Below are positions 40,981 through 48,309 of a stretch of 64,000 nucleotides of DNA, piece by piece (position 1 is the stretch's first letter; every line of letters starts with the position of its first letter). The notes under the pieces were generated by a model that saw nothing but the letters and a program-made list of their open reading frames with translations, was not told the origin of the DNA and ran no database searches. The position numbers were made by a program, and so were the translations under genes. The DNA is from a virus: positions 1-64,000 of the IMG/VR virus record IMGVR_UViG_3300032322_001517; one strand, 5' to 3'.

Positions 40981-40998
40981 ATTCACTTCCTTTTGTTA

Positions 40999-41076
40999 TG
41001 GAGGGGAAAACGAGACTCGAACTCGCATTCGTAGGTTTTGCAGACCCTGCCGTAACCAATTCCGGCGCACTTCCCC
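40999..41076 (-). tRNA. tRNA-Cys(GCA)
   Basis: Acceptor GGGGAAG / TTTCCCC, T, CCA; loop CTGCAAA gives GCA. Confidence 0.93.
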
Positions 41077-41090
41077 TTATACATATTTAT

Positions 41091-41166
41091 TGGCTGGGGA
41101 TCAAGGACTCGAACCTCGGACATCCAGAGTCAGAGTCTGGCGTTCTACCAACTGAACTAATCCCCA
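41091..41166 (-). tRNA. tRNA-Gln(CTG)
   Basis: Acceptor TGGGGAT / ATCCCCA, G, CCA; stem CCAGA / TCTGG, loop CTCTGAC gives CTG. Confidence 0.94.
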
Positions 41167-41170
41167 ATAA

Positions 41171-41246
41171 TGGCGCAACTAACGAGTATCGATCTCGCCA
41201 AACCTGGATTGACAGTCCAGTGGGTTCACCTGCTCCCTCTAGTTGC
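41171..41246 (-). tRNA. tRNA-Asp(GTC)
   Basis: Acceptor GCAACTA / TAGTTGC, G, CCA; stem CTGGA / TCCAG, loop CTGTCAA gives GTC. Confidence 0.94.
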
Positions 41247-41251
41247 ATTAA

Positions 41252-41328
41252 TGGTTGCGAGAGGTTGGACTTGCACCAACGGTCTCCAGTTTATGAGACT
41301 GGCGAGATAGCTACTTCTCTACTCCGCA
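41252..41328 (-). tRNA. tRNA with CAT anticodon (Met type)
   Basis: Stem CCAGT / ACTGG, loop CTCATAA gives CAT. Acceptor TGCGGAG pairs with CTCTCGCA only if one T is bulged; T1-A72 at the end. No G:C triplet of an initiator. Encoded CCA. Confidence 0.85.
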
Positions 41329-41338
41329 ATAAATCTGT

Positions 41339-41403
41339 GGTGGGTTAATTGAGGTCCACCCACCTAAAACCTATCACCTTTGCATTATACCCACGCAGCG
41401 TGG
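41339..41403. other. Structured spacer in the tRNA cluster
   Basis: The 116-nt gap between tRNA-Met and tRNA-Thr holds a 7-bp hairpin GGTGGGT / ACCCACC (41339-41364) and a CCACG / CGTGG hairpin (41391-41403). No gene is seen. Could be a processing signal or small RNA. Confidence 0.45.
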
Positions 41404-41444
41404 ACGACGCCTACCTATCGTCCGGTGACCCGACATTTCAGTTC

Positions 41445-41520
41445 TGGTGCTGCTGGAGAGAATCGAACTCCCGACCTGATCATTACAAGTGAACTGCTCT
41501 ACCAACTGAGCTACAACAGC
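41445..41520 (-). tRNA. tRNA-Thr(TGT)
   Basis: Acceptor GCTGTTG / CAGCAGC, A, CCA; loop CTTGTAA gives TGT. Acceptor close to tRNA-Thr(AGT), suggesting duplication. Confidence 0.93.
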
Positions 41521-41527
41521 AAATCGT

Positions 41528-42124
41528 TTAAATATTATTGAATGATCGAGGAGCAACCTGACCGCCAGAAGCCTGACCATCCGGATAAAGATCAACTCCA
41601 CGTGCTACATCAACACAATTAGAAATCTCTGTGAGAGTCCTAGAAGAACCAGTCAAATCGATTTCTGCATTCTGAATTGAACCAGGCATCACAAAGAATA
41701 CCCTCGAGTTATTAGCGAACAATGGAATGAACTGTTCCTTGATAATATTTCGAATAACGATAGTGTTCTTATTGACTAGGCGATACTCAAAATTCAAACC
41801 AGAAATCTGACCAGAACGATTATGGAAATTCATACGCATACGGTAATTACCCGGAGGATCTGAAATATTCCATGTGTTATTACGCAAGAAGATATAAAGT
41901 TCACCATCAGCAAGATCACGGATCAACTGAAAACGAGAACCATCTCGCCAATTGATTTCTGCGTAACATGCAGGGTTATCATTCTTTTCAACGTTAGCAG
42001 TCACACCATAAACATAGTATGGACCTGGACGAACGTCAACATTAAAAAACTGTTGAGATGCTGCAAAAGCTGAACTCGTGAAAAGCATCGCAGCAAGTGT
42101 TCCACTAATAATCTTCTTCATCAT
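41528..42124 (-). CDS. Secreted protein of unknown function
   Basis: 198 residues from ATG 42124 (AAAGGTGA upstream). Clear signal peptide (MMKKIISGTLAAMLFTSSAFA). Mature part is beta-rich with two Cys (C52, near 172) that could form a disulfide. Resembles small periplasmic proteins of alphaproteobacteria; no domain recognised. An exported phage protein in the tRNA cluster may affect superinfection or the envelope (inference). Confidence 0.75.
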   Translation of the reverse strand: MMKKIISGTLAAMLFTSSAFAASQQFFNVDVRPGPYYVYGVTANVEKNDNPACYAEINWRDGSRFQLIRDLADGELYIFLRNNTWNISDPPGNYRMRMNFHNRSGQISGLNFEYRLVNKNTIVIRNIIKEQFIPLFANNSRVFFVMPGSIQNAEIDLTGSSRTLTEISNCVDVARGVDLYPDGQASGGQVAPRSFNNI

Positions 42125-42204
42125 TTTATTCACCTTTGCAGTAGTTAAAAGATATGGGCTAACCGTGGACCCACGCGAGCTTATTACGTAGCCACCCGAA
42201 GAGC

Positions 42205-42272
42205 TTGACACGCTATCGCCAACGACAGTCGATAGTAACGGACGATTTGAGTCGCTGTGTTGCCCGTGTCAA
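42205..42272 (-). ncRNA. Structured RNA element next to tRNA-Ala
   Basis: An 8-bp perfect closing stem (TTGACACG 42205-42212 with CGTGTCAA 42265-42272) encloses a second hairpin CTATCG / CGATAG (42213-42235). It lies 2 nt beyond the CCA end of tRNA-Ala in a 150-nt gene-free gap (42125-42274). Shape resembles the stem-closed units of the 20.6 kb array, but the shared TTCAGCA/GTTAA motifs are not seen. Confidence 0.5.
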
Positions 42273-42274
42273 CT

Positions 42275-42350
42275 TGGTGGAGACATGCGGGATCGAACCG
42301 CAGACCTGAAGCTTGCAAAGCTACCGCTCTCCCAACTGAGCTATGTCCCC
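42275..42350 (-). tRNA. tRNA-Ala(TGC)
   Basis: Acceptor GGGGACA / TGTCTCC, A, CCA; loop TTTGCAA gives TGC. Confidence 0.94.
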
Positions 42351-42354
42351 AATA

Positions 42355-42429
42355 TGGTAGTCCGTGACAGGGTTGAACTGCCGACCTTCTCCGTGTAAAG
42401 GAGTTGCTCTTCCACTGAGCTAACGGACC
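42355..42429 (-). tRNA. tRNA-Val(TAC)
   Basis: Acceptor GGTCCGT / ACGGACT, A, CCA; stem CTCC / GGAG, loop TTTACAC gives TAC. Confidence 0.94.
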
Positions 42430-42433
42430 AAAC

Positions 42434-42510
42434 TGGCTCGCATGGTAGGATTCGAACCTACAGTGGCCTGATTAACAGTCAGGTCCCGATACCAATTCGG
42501 GTTCATGCGA
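42434..42510 (-). tRNA. tRNA-Asn(GTT)
   Basis: Acceptor TCGCATG / CATGCGA, G, CCA; stem CCTGA / TCAGG, loop CTGTTAA gives GTT. Confidence 0.95.
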
Positions 42511-42528
42511 ATGAACTTTATATTACTT

Positions 42529-42557
42529 ATATTACTCTAGACCGGAATTAAAGTCAA
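42529..42557 (-). promoter_or_regulatory. Early promoter before Asn-Val-Ala tRNAs
   Basis: Minus strand: TTGACT (42557-42552), 17-nt spacer starting TTAATTCCGG, TAATAT (42534-42529). Overlaps the stop codon of the carbamoyltransferase gene. Confidence 0.85.
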
Positions 42558-44077
42558 TAATGTATTTTATTCCCAACAACCAACATATCGATGCTTTTTG
42601 AAGCGAATTCTTTTTCAGCCGAAGATATCTTACTAGCTATTGGCTTCCCCGAAACATTAAGACTAGTATTCAGCAACGCTGGGCATTCAGTAATTTTATA
42701 AAACTCTTCTAATATAGATCTCAAAGCAGTACCATTTTTAGAAACTGTTTGAACTCTACATGTACCATCAACATGAGTTACCGATGGAACCGATATCTTA
42801 GGTACTCCGACATATAGCATATATGGATTTTCATACATTAACCCAAAGCTATCTTTATGTTCTTCTAAAACAGAAGCACCAAATGGTCTGAAATATTCTC
42901 TATTCTTTATCTGATTGATAATATCTTTACCATTGGTAACTCTAGGATCAAAGAGTATAGATCTATTACCTAATGCTCTTGGACCTATTTCACCATTGCC
43001 TTGATAAAGAGCTACGACTGCACCATCAGCTAAATGTTTAGCAACTATTTTTGCATTTTCCATACTTAGAAAGTCTTTAGGAGCCTCATCAGTTGTGCTA
43101 AATGGGAAATTCTTCAACTTCATTTTAGGAAGATTGTATTTTCTCCTAAGCATTTCCATTGCACCAATAGATAAACCTTCATCTCCGCAATACGGAACTA
43201 CAACAAGATTAGGATATTTGTTTTTTAATAAAGTATTCCATATAACATTCTGCGCTACACCACCAGAATAACCTACACGATCATTTGGGGATACAAATTT
43301 ATCAAACAACTCTAAAACGATTTCCCCTGTTCTTTCGTGAACAGTTCGAACCCAATTTAATTTTTGTTGTTTCGATAAACTTTGGGTGTTTAGAAAATTT
43401 AAATAATTATCCATATTAAAGAGAGTGTCGCCACCAGATACCCTCTTTCTATAAAGAGCATTTACATTGTAAATATTATATTTTTGTAATACTTCAAGGT
43501 ATTCATAATCTATGTTACCGTAAGATTGTAAACCCATCAATTTTCCAGGTCTGTCGATAGGTCTTCCGGTATTACTAAGTTCGTCAAAGAGATATGAAAT
43601 ATATGTTATGCCATGACCTATAGATCCATAATCTTGAACAATACCTTTAGTTATTAATTCATCACCAAAGTATACATGCCAACAATCATTAACTAATCTA
43701 TCAGCAGAATCTCTGTACTGAGGTCCAGATCCATCTAACACAATATTTTTATCTACGTCATGCATAAAACAAACGCTCAATGCGTGAGCTAGATGATGAT
43801 TGATAGATGTTATGTTTTTATTGACGCCTGTATCAAGTAATAATTGATAGAGTAAACTGTCAACGACAACGATTTCATCCATATTTTGGAAAGATGTATT
43901 CCAGTATTTGGAAAAAATGCTATTAAAAAATGTTACACAAAGGTCAACATTAATCTTTTTAAGGCCAAAATGTTTAGAATCTAAAATTCTTTCCAACTTT
44001 AGATAATGTGTATTATCGCCATCAAAATAAGTAATATTTGTGTCGTGAGAATAACCACCAATAGATAATAATTTCAT
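42554..44077 (-). CDS. Carbamoyltransferase (NodU/TobZ family)
   Basis: 507 residues. N-terminal ASKHA-type domain: INHHLAHAL (H94, H95, H98), VLDGSG; C-terminal YrdC-like domain: YQGNGEIGPRALGNRS and LFDPR. NodU/TobZ enzymes place carbamoyl groups on sugar or other hydroxyls using carbamoyl phosphate and ATP. In a phage with TET-like dioxygenase and glycosyltransferases, a hydroxymethyl base or base-linked sugar is a candidate acceptor; lipopolysaccharide is another. Flanked by tRNAs. Confidence 0.9.
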   Translation of the reverse strand: MKLLSIGGYSHDTNITYFDGDNTHYLKLERILDSKHFGLKKINVDLCVTFFNSIFSKYWNTSFQNMDEIVVVDSLLYQLLLDTGVNKNITSINHHLAHALSVCFMHDVDKNIVLDGSGPQYRDSADRLVNDCWHVYFGDELITKGIVQDYGSIGHGITYISYLFDELSNTGRPIDRPGKLMGLQSYGNIDYEYLEVLQKYNIYNVNALYRKRVSGGDTLFNMDNYLNFLNTQSLSKQQKLNWVRTVHERTGEIVLELFDKFVSPNDRVGYSGGVAQNVIWNTLLKNKYPNLVVVPYCGDEGLSIGAMEMLRRKYNLPKMKLKNFPFSTTDEAPKDFLSMENAKIVAKHLADGAVVALYQGNGEIGPRALGNRSILFDPRVTNGKDIINQIKNREYFRPFGASVLEEHKDSFGLMYENPYMLYVGVPKISVPSVTHVDGTCRVQTVSKNGTALRSILEEFYKITECPALLNTSLNVSGKPIASKISSAEKEFASKSIDMLVVGNKIHY

Positions 44078-44098
44078 AAGTTATCCTATGTTTTTTAT

Positions 44099-44106
44099 TA
44101 TTTATT
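44099..44106 (-). promoter_or_regulatory. Late-promoter-like AATAAATA
   Basis: AATAAATA on the minus strand 22 nt before the carbamoyltransferase ATG; one base off TATAAATA. Tentative. Confidence 0.4.
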
Positions 44107-44182
44107 TGGTAGACCGTGAGGGATTCGAACCCCCGTCAAGAGATTAAGAGTCTCCTGCTAAAACCAACTCAGCTAACGGTCC
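44107..44182 (-). tRNA. tRNA-Lys(CTT)
   Basis: Acceptor GGACCGT / ACGGTCT, A, CCA; stem GGAGA / TCTCT, loop CTCTTAA gives CTT. Confidence 0.93.
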
Positions 44183-44187
44183 GTGTT

Positions 44188-44265
44188 TGGTCCTCTGTAT
44201 CGGATTTGAACCGATGCTCTCCGCGCTTGAAAGGCGGGTATGTTTGACCGCTACACCAACAGAGG
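44188..44265 (-). tRNA. tRNA-Glu(TTC)
   Basis: Acceptor CCTCTGT / ACAGAGG, A, CCA; loop CTTTCAA gives TTC; one C-C mismatch in the anticodon stem. Confidence 0.91.
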
Positions 44266-44317
44266 AAATTCTAAGACCCGTAACTTGATGAGGCGCCAGC
44301 GGAGTCACGGGCGCAAA

Positions 44318-44391
44318 TGGTGCTTCTGGATGGTATCGATCCAACGTCTCTCGATTATCAGTCGAGTGCTCTACCTTTGAGCTACAGAAGC
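44318..44391 (-). tRNA. tRNA-Ile(GAT)
   Basis: Acceptor GCTTCTG / CAGAAGC, A, CCA; stem CTCGA / TCGAG, loop CTGATAA gives GAT. The 52-nt gap before tRNA-Glu holds a CCCGT/ACGGG hairpin. Confidence 0.95.
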
Positions 44392-44392
44392 A

Positions 44393-44468
44393 TGGTGCTT
44401 CGCCACGGAATCGAACCGCATCCTCTGGTTCTTCAGACCAGCGTACGCACCAGCTATACCAGCGAAGC
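44393..44468 (-). tRNA. tRNA-Phe(GAA)
   Basis: Acceptor GCTTCGC / GCGAAGC, A, CCA; stem CTGGT / ACCAG, loop CTGAAGA gives GAA. Only 1 nt from tRNA-Ile. Confidence 0.95.
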
Positions 44469-44473
44469 ATTAA

Positions 44474-44556
44474 TGGAGGACTGGGTGGGACTCGAACCCA
44501 CGATGTTGTATAGCAGATTAAAAGTCTGCGCCGTTCGCCACTACGGTAACCAGTCC
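44474..44556 (-). tRNA. tRNA-Lys(TTT)
   Basis: Acceptor GGACTGG / CCAGTCC, T, CCA; stem GCAGA / TCTGC, loop CTTTTAA gives TTT. Variable region is unusually long (~11 nt). Confidence 0.93.
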
Positions 44557-44627
44557 AATTTATGTGGCTTACGACTTAACACAGACTACATCCATCGACT
44601 TTCGTCTTTGGCTATACACATCAATCT

Positions 44628-44703
44628 TGGCTCGGGGTGATGGGCTCGAACCACCAACACACAGATTCAAAGTCTGTAGTTCTACCAATTGAACTAACCC
44701 CGA
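44628..44703 (-). tRNA. tRNA-Gln(TTG)
   Basis: Acceptor TCGGGGT / ACCCCGA, G, CCA; stem ACAGA / TCTGT, loop CTTTGAA gives TTG. First tRNA after the 44.9 kb promoter. Confidence 0.95.
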
Positions 44704-44919
44704 ATGTTGTTTCTACATAAACACTACATGTAGCCTAATTTTGGAGTCGGTTGCAGCCGTCCTTAGCTTCTGGCTCTGGTTATATCAGGACTGGAAAGAA
44801 GCCTTACCAGCCCGCCTAGATCGTGCGTCCACGAACGCTACCCAGTGCAGTGTTTATGAAGAAACAACCTTTCGATTGTTTCTAATTTCTAACGATATCA
44901 AACAGCAACTTATATTCTT
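44704..44919 (-). ncRNA. Gene-free structured leader before the tRNA cluster
   Basis: About 215 nt with no supported ORF between the promoter at 44920 and tRNA-Gln. Contains a 7-bp hairpin GAAACAA / TTGTTTC (44861-44882), a CGTG/CACG hairpin (44822-44833) and GC-rich pairs around 44745-44820. Likely transcribed as the 5' leader of the tRNA transcript or as a separate RNA; nothing more is recognised. Confidence 0.5.
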
Positions 44920-44948
44920 ATCTTACTTTATGCCGGAATAAAAATCAA
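44920..44948 (-). promoter_or_regulatory. Early promoter for the distal tRNA cluster
   Basis: Minus strand: TTGATT (44948-44943), 17-nt spacer with TTCCGG, TAAGAT (44925-44920). Slightly weaker copy of the early consensus. Confidence 0.72.
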
Positions 44949-44952
44949 GCAT

Positions 44953-44984
44953 AAAAAAAAGCGGGACTTTTTATGGTCCCGCTT
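44953..44984 (-). terminator. Rho-independent terminator
   Basis: AAGCGGGAC / GTCCCGCTT stem followed on the minus strand by eight T. Ends the transcript of the 45006 gene just before the next promoter. Confidence 0.92.
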
Positions 44985-45005
44985 GAGTAACCTTATTCAG
45001 GAAAC

Positions 45006-45266
45006 TTAAACGAGACCCATCGCCTTGGCTTTATAACCAGCAGCGATAAGTTCACGCGATGGAGTACCAAAACGGTACTTTTGCGTGACGCGACCTTTAC
45101 TATCTACATGACGATTGAGATAGATCGGGTAGCCGTCCATACGGAGCTGATAAACAGCATCATGCGGATTGGCAACATTATAACGTGCAGCAATCTGCTT
45201 GGCAGTGAGCTGTTCGCCGTTGACGACGAGAGCCTCATATACACGATCAACCTTGGTATTAGACAT
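45006..45266 (-). CDS. Small helix-turn-helix-type protein
   Basis: 86 residues from ATG 45266 (AGGAGA 7 nt upstream; the earlier ATG at 45272 is too close). TAKQIAARYNVANPHDAVYQLRMDGY is a winged-helix-like recognition segment common in small phage proteins; the end is basic. Single-gene unit with own early promoter and terminator, so it may be an early transcription regulator (inference). Confidence 0.78.
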   Translation of the reverse strand: MSNTKVDRVYEALVVNGEQLTAKQIAARYNVANPHDAVYQLRMDGYPIYLNRHVDSKGRVTQKYRFGTPSRELIAAGYKAKAMGLV

Positions 45267-45297
45267 CAACATTCTCCTAAAGTTACATTATTTAGTC

Positions 45298-45326
45298 ATT
45301 ATAAAGCATGCCGGAATAAAAATCAA
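45298..45326 (-). promoter_or_regulatory. Early promoter for the HTH gene
   Basis: Minus strand: TTGATT (45326-45321), 17-nt spacer with TTCCGGCAT, TATAAT (45303-45298). A CTAAATA sequence (45289-45295) nearby might add late expression. Confidence 0.8.
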
Positions 45327-45337
45327 TAAGTTTTTTA

Positions 45338-45742
45338 TCACCGACGACTCTTAGTTCCAACAGTAGCCATATCAGTTTCGGGAGTAGCATACTGCAAACC
45401 ACCCTTATTGAACAATGGCATCACACGACTCGCCTTATCGAGGATTTCCTTGCGGACATGCTCGGGCTCTTTATGAAGGTTGGTCATTACACCGCGTTTC
45501 ACAGTAGAAGACGCATCACCTGACAACCCAGCTGAAACGTAGTCGCTTCGATCAACTTTCATACTATCAGTATACTTCTGTTTCCAATTTTTGTCAAGCG
45601 TTTTTTTCTTGGCGATTTGACCAGGAAGAAGACCTTTCTCAAGAAGCCACTGCTCGTGCTTTGTCGTAGCAGCAGACTTTGCCTTGAGTTTAGAACTACG
45701 CTTGGTGTTATTGGTAGTGAAGTAAGCAGGTAGAATAGGCAT
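45338..45742 (-). CDS. Conserved hypothetical protein
   Basis: 134 residues from ATG 45742 (AAAGG upstream). N-terminal MPILPAYFTTNNTKR and Lys-rich middle; C-terminal MATVGTKSRR. I recall relatives in T4-like cyanophages; no function. Basic and probably nucleic-acid associated. Confidence 0.75.
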   Translation of the reverse strand: MPILPAYFTTNNTKRSSKLKAKSAATTKHEQWLLEKGLLPGQIAKKKTLDKNWKQKYTDSMKVDRSDYVSAGLSGDASSTVKRGVMTNLHKEPEHVRKEILDKASRVMPLFNKGGLQYATPETDMATVGTKSRR

Positions 45743-45772
45743 AGTCAACCTTTCGATTTATCCTATATCCTT

Positions 45773-45801
45773 ATATTACCTCTTGCCGGAATTAAAGTCA
45801 A
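45773..45801 (-). promoter_or_regulatory. Early promoter
   Basis: Minus strand: TTGACT (45801-45796), 17-nt spacer TTAATTCCGG..., TAATAT (45778-45773). It overlaps the end of the 45776 gene and drives 45338-45742. Confidence 0.85.
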
Positions 45802-45982
45802 CCTCTATTTGATCAAGCTTGACTATGAGCTCTTTGACGATTGGGTCGTATTGTGTTTCTTTGATATGGAAAAACTGTCGATAATTGTTGTATTGTTTTT
45901 CAGCCATCATCGTAAATCTAATATCCATCATTTGCTCTATTAGATTTACTATGGATTCAGAATGTTTCTCTTGCTTCAACAT
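45776..45982 (-). CDS. Small helical hypothetical protein
   Basis: 68 residues, overlapping the upstream gene by 26 nt. Charged helices (LIEQMMDIRFTMMAEKQYNNYRQF is split by no known motif). Unknown function; last gene of the RegA transcript. Confidence 0.65.
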   Translation of the reverse strand: MLKQEKHSESIVNLIEQMMDIRFTMMAEKQYNNYRQFFHIKETQYDPIVKELIVKLDQIEVDFNSGKR

Positions 45983-46313
45983 CTTGATTATCCCCGTCGT
46001 CTACGATGATATACTTTGCTTCATTATCTAATTGTGCATATGCTTCAAGTAACCTTCTAGCATCGTTCAATCTATCTACTACTTTACTGATAGTTTTTCG
46101 AGCAACAGGGTCGTTATGACCTTCTTCTAAATCCATTAAGACTGCATCTAAGTTAGAATCTACAGAATAGTCTATATGGAATTTTACCTTAGTTCCGTCG
46201 TTGCCCATTTCTTCTTTTAATTCTAACGGCGGAAACAATATCTTTTTAATCTGCTCTAGCTTTTCGTCTGCTGGAGTTTCTACTTTCTTTTCAATTTTCC
46301 ACGGAAATCTCAT
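45957..46313 (-). CDS. Conserved hypothetical protein
   Basis: 118 residues from ATG 46313 (TAATG overlap with upstream stop). Acidic alpha/beta protein with KVKFHIDYSVDSNLDAVLMD and a C-terminal acidic tail. Similar genes lie after regA in related phages, from memory. Function unknown. Confidence 0.72.
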   Translation of the reverse strand: MRFPWKIEKKVETPADEKLEQIKKILFPPLELKEEMGNDGTKVKFHIDYSVDSNLDAVLMDLEEGHNDPVARKTISKVVDRLNDARRLLEAYAQLDNEAKYIIVDDGDNQDVEARETF

Positions 46314-46504
46314 TACGAACAATACTCCCTAGCACTTTTCCAACATTCACATTTTTCACATTGTAACAAAGGACTTTCCGAATCGCATCTCTGTTGTTCG
46401 GAAAGATGCCTATATGTTTTATACTTTTTAAGTTCGCGCTTGTTTTGTTTTAAAGTTTTTCTGAGTTCGTTTATTTCTCTTTGAACGTCAGCGCAAGTTT
46501 TCAC
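46313..46504 (-). CDS. Small coiled-coil/zinc-knuckle protein (GTG start)
   Basis: 63 residues; GTG 46504 overlaps the regA stop (GTGA). N-terminal Lys/Glu coiled coil, C-terminal Cys cluster (LLQCEKCECWKSAREYC). Unknown function. Confidence 0.65.
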   Translation of the reverse strand: MKTCADVQREINELRKTLKQNKRELKKYKTYRHLSEQQRCDSESPLLQCEKCECWKSAREYCS

Positions 46505-46902
46505 TTCTTTTTACGTCCCATATTGTACTTAGCTTCAAGCGTCCAATCATTCTTTTCTTTATGGTTGATAATCTTAATCTGACTCATAGAAGCTAGAGGT
46601 TCCTTAATCCGATCAGATTCAACGATCTTTAACAGACCCCAATCTTGAAGAAGTTCAGCTATCTTATTTCTGCGACCCTTGTCTTCTTCAGAAAAATTAG
46701 ATGGCTTACCATCGATAGCAAACATTTCTTTAAAGTGCACGATATAATACTTGCCTTGCTTGTGAAAAATATGACAAGATTGGTAGAGCTTTTTTTCTTT
46801 GCGAGAAGCAACGCCTATGCGAGTTAGAGTTTCTTTAATTTTTAGAAAGTCTTCTTCTTCAGCGATCCTCACCTCAATTAAGTTATCTAGCATTTCATTC
46901 AT
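46501..46902 (-). CDS. regA: RegA translational repressor
   Basis: 133 residues. Strong RegA blocks: EEEDFLKIKETLTRIGVASR, LYQSCHIFHKQGKYYIVHFK and LQDWGLLKIVE. RegA binds start regions of early mRNAs and blocks translation, including clamp-loader genes in T4. It sits after gp62 as in T4 (gp45-44-62-regA order conserved). Confidence 0.95.
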   Translation of the reverse strand: MNEMLDNLIEVRIAEEEDFLKIKETLTRIGVASRKEKKLYQSCHIFHKQGKYYIVHFKEMFAIDGKPSNFSEEDKGRRNKIAELLQDWGLLKIVESDRIKEPLASMSQIKIINHKEKNDWTLEAKYNMGRKKK

Positions 46903-46903
46903 T

Positions 46904-47374
46904 TCATCCGCCTTTTATTTTCTTTTTTATATATTCCAATTGATCCTTAGTGAGGATCTTTCTAGCTGCCTTTGCTTTGGCAATATTGTATTTATAATAT
47001 TCTCGTATTAGGCGGAGTTCTTGCTGTTCTTTCTCGATTTCTCTTTCTTTTTCAATATCTTCTTTGGTTTTCTTTTTACCAAACCTCTTAACCTTTCTAA
47101 TCGAATGGAAAAGATAGTGATAGTGCATTTTGTCAGTAAGATGATAGTTAATATTCATCTCATTGGCAGCAAATATTGTATCAGAAAAATTAGAAAGGGA
47201 ACTATTGGTTCTCCATTGGTCGTACTTAAACTCTTGTACACCATCTAAACTCAACAGTTCTTTTCCATAATTGATTGAGTTCTCAAATCTCCAATCGTAC
47301 TTTGGTTTTACAACAACTTCTTGTTCTTTTTTTGCCTCTCTAGGCTGAAGAGTAACATCTAGAAACTGTTTCAT
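46904..47374 (-). CDS. 62: Clamp loader small subunit (gp62)
   Basis: 156 residues, basic, with YHLTDKMHYHYLFHSIRKVKRF typical of cyanophage-type gp62. Forms a 4:1 clamp loader with gp44. Overlaps gp44 by 4 nt and is placed between gp44 and regA as in T4. Confidence 0.9.
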   Translation of the reverse strand: MKQFLDVTLQPREAKKEQEVVVKPKYDWRFENSINYGKELLSLDGVQEFKYDQWRTNSSLSNFSDTIFAANEMNINYHLTDKMHYHYLFHSIRKVKRFGKKKTKEDIEKEREIEKEQQELRLIREYYKYNIAKAKAARKILTKDQLEYIKKKIKGG

Positions 47375-48309
47375 ACCAACTCTGCTTCAAGCATAATTTC
47401 AGACAAAAATGCAGCGAAGTTGATTTCCGGATTGGCCGAAAACGCATTTTGATATTGATACTTTGCAATCAACATAATCAAAATGGGTAAAGTTCTCTTA
47501 GAAAAATACTCAGAAGCATTGTCATAAAATTCATTGTACAACTGATTGACATCTGTATCAATGTTATTCTTAACCCACTTTCTGATCTCAGTGAGATTCT
47601 TATCCTTCATCAAGGCGATAAGTTCCTTGATAGAAGTTTGCTGCATGTTAGCGAGAATACCAGAGTCGATTTTGCCTGTAGCTGAATACCGCTGAAGTTC
47701 ATTAAGAACACGACGCCAATCTGGAAAGTGCTTGTTGATTACTTCAGCAACAACAGCAGGATCAAACTCAATGGTTTCCTTCTTGAGGATGCACTGGACA
47801 CGCTTAAAGAACTGACCAGCGAGCTTGGCCATATCCTTCTTGCTGATCTTAAAGTCTACAACTGAGCAACGCGAATGAAGTGGATCGATGATGCGATTCT
47901 TAAAGTTACAGGTGAGGATGAATCCACAATTCTTGCTAAATTCCTCCATAAAATTTCGCAAAGCTGGCTGTGTTGAGTTTGCGTTAAGGTAATCTGCTTC
48001 GTCAAGGATAACGTACTTACGACCTCCAGAAAGAGATACACTGGACGCGAAGTTGAGAATTTCATTTCGCAGGGTATCGATATTACCATTCATAGATCCG
48101 TTAATTACAATATAGTCACATCCAAGTTGTTCAAGCATAGCTCTTGCTACTGTTGTTTTACCAACACCAGCGGATCCAGATAGGATAAGATTAGGGATAT
48201 TTTTTTGATCAACGAATCGTTGAAAAGTTGCTTTTAAATCAACAGGTAGGATAGTCTCTTCAATAGTTTTCGGACGATACTTTTCAACCCACAAAAAATC
48301 ATCAAGCAT
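47371..48309 (-). CDS. 44: Clamp loader ATPase subunit (gp44)
   Basis: 312 residues from ATG 48309 (GGAG 6 nt upstream; two earlier ATG lie against the terminator). AAA+ motifs: Walker A GSAGVGKT (45-52), DEAD D103-E-A-D106, and SRC in LHSRCSVVDF. Loads the gp45 clamp on primed DNA. Confidence 0.95.
   Translation of the reverse strand: MLDDFLWVEKYRPKTIEETILPVDLKATFQRFVDQKNIPNLILSGSAGVGKTTVARAMLEQLGCDYIVINGSMNGNIDTLRNEILNFASSVSLSGGRKYVILDEADYLNANSTQPALRNFMEEFSKNCGFILTCNFKNRIIDPLHSRCSVVDFKISKKDMAKLAGQFFKRVQCILKKETIEFDPAVVAEVINKHFPDWRRVLNELQRYSATGKIDSGILANMQQTSIKELIALMKDKNLTEIRKWVKNNIDTDVNQLYNEFYDNASEYFSKRTLPILIMLIAKYQYQNAFSANPEINFAAFLSEIMLEAELV

Noticed and set aside
41252-41328. Initiator tRNA-fMet
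   Set aside because: T1-A72 can pair and the anticodon stem lacks the three G:C pairs needed by initiator tRNAs.
46645-47248. Plus-strand ORFs in the regA/gp62 region
   Set aside because: They are antisense to firmly assigned regA and gp62, rich in Phe/Leu/Ile as expected for reversed Lys/Glu-rich genes.
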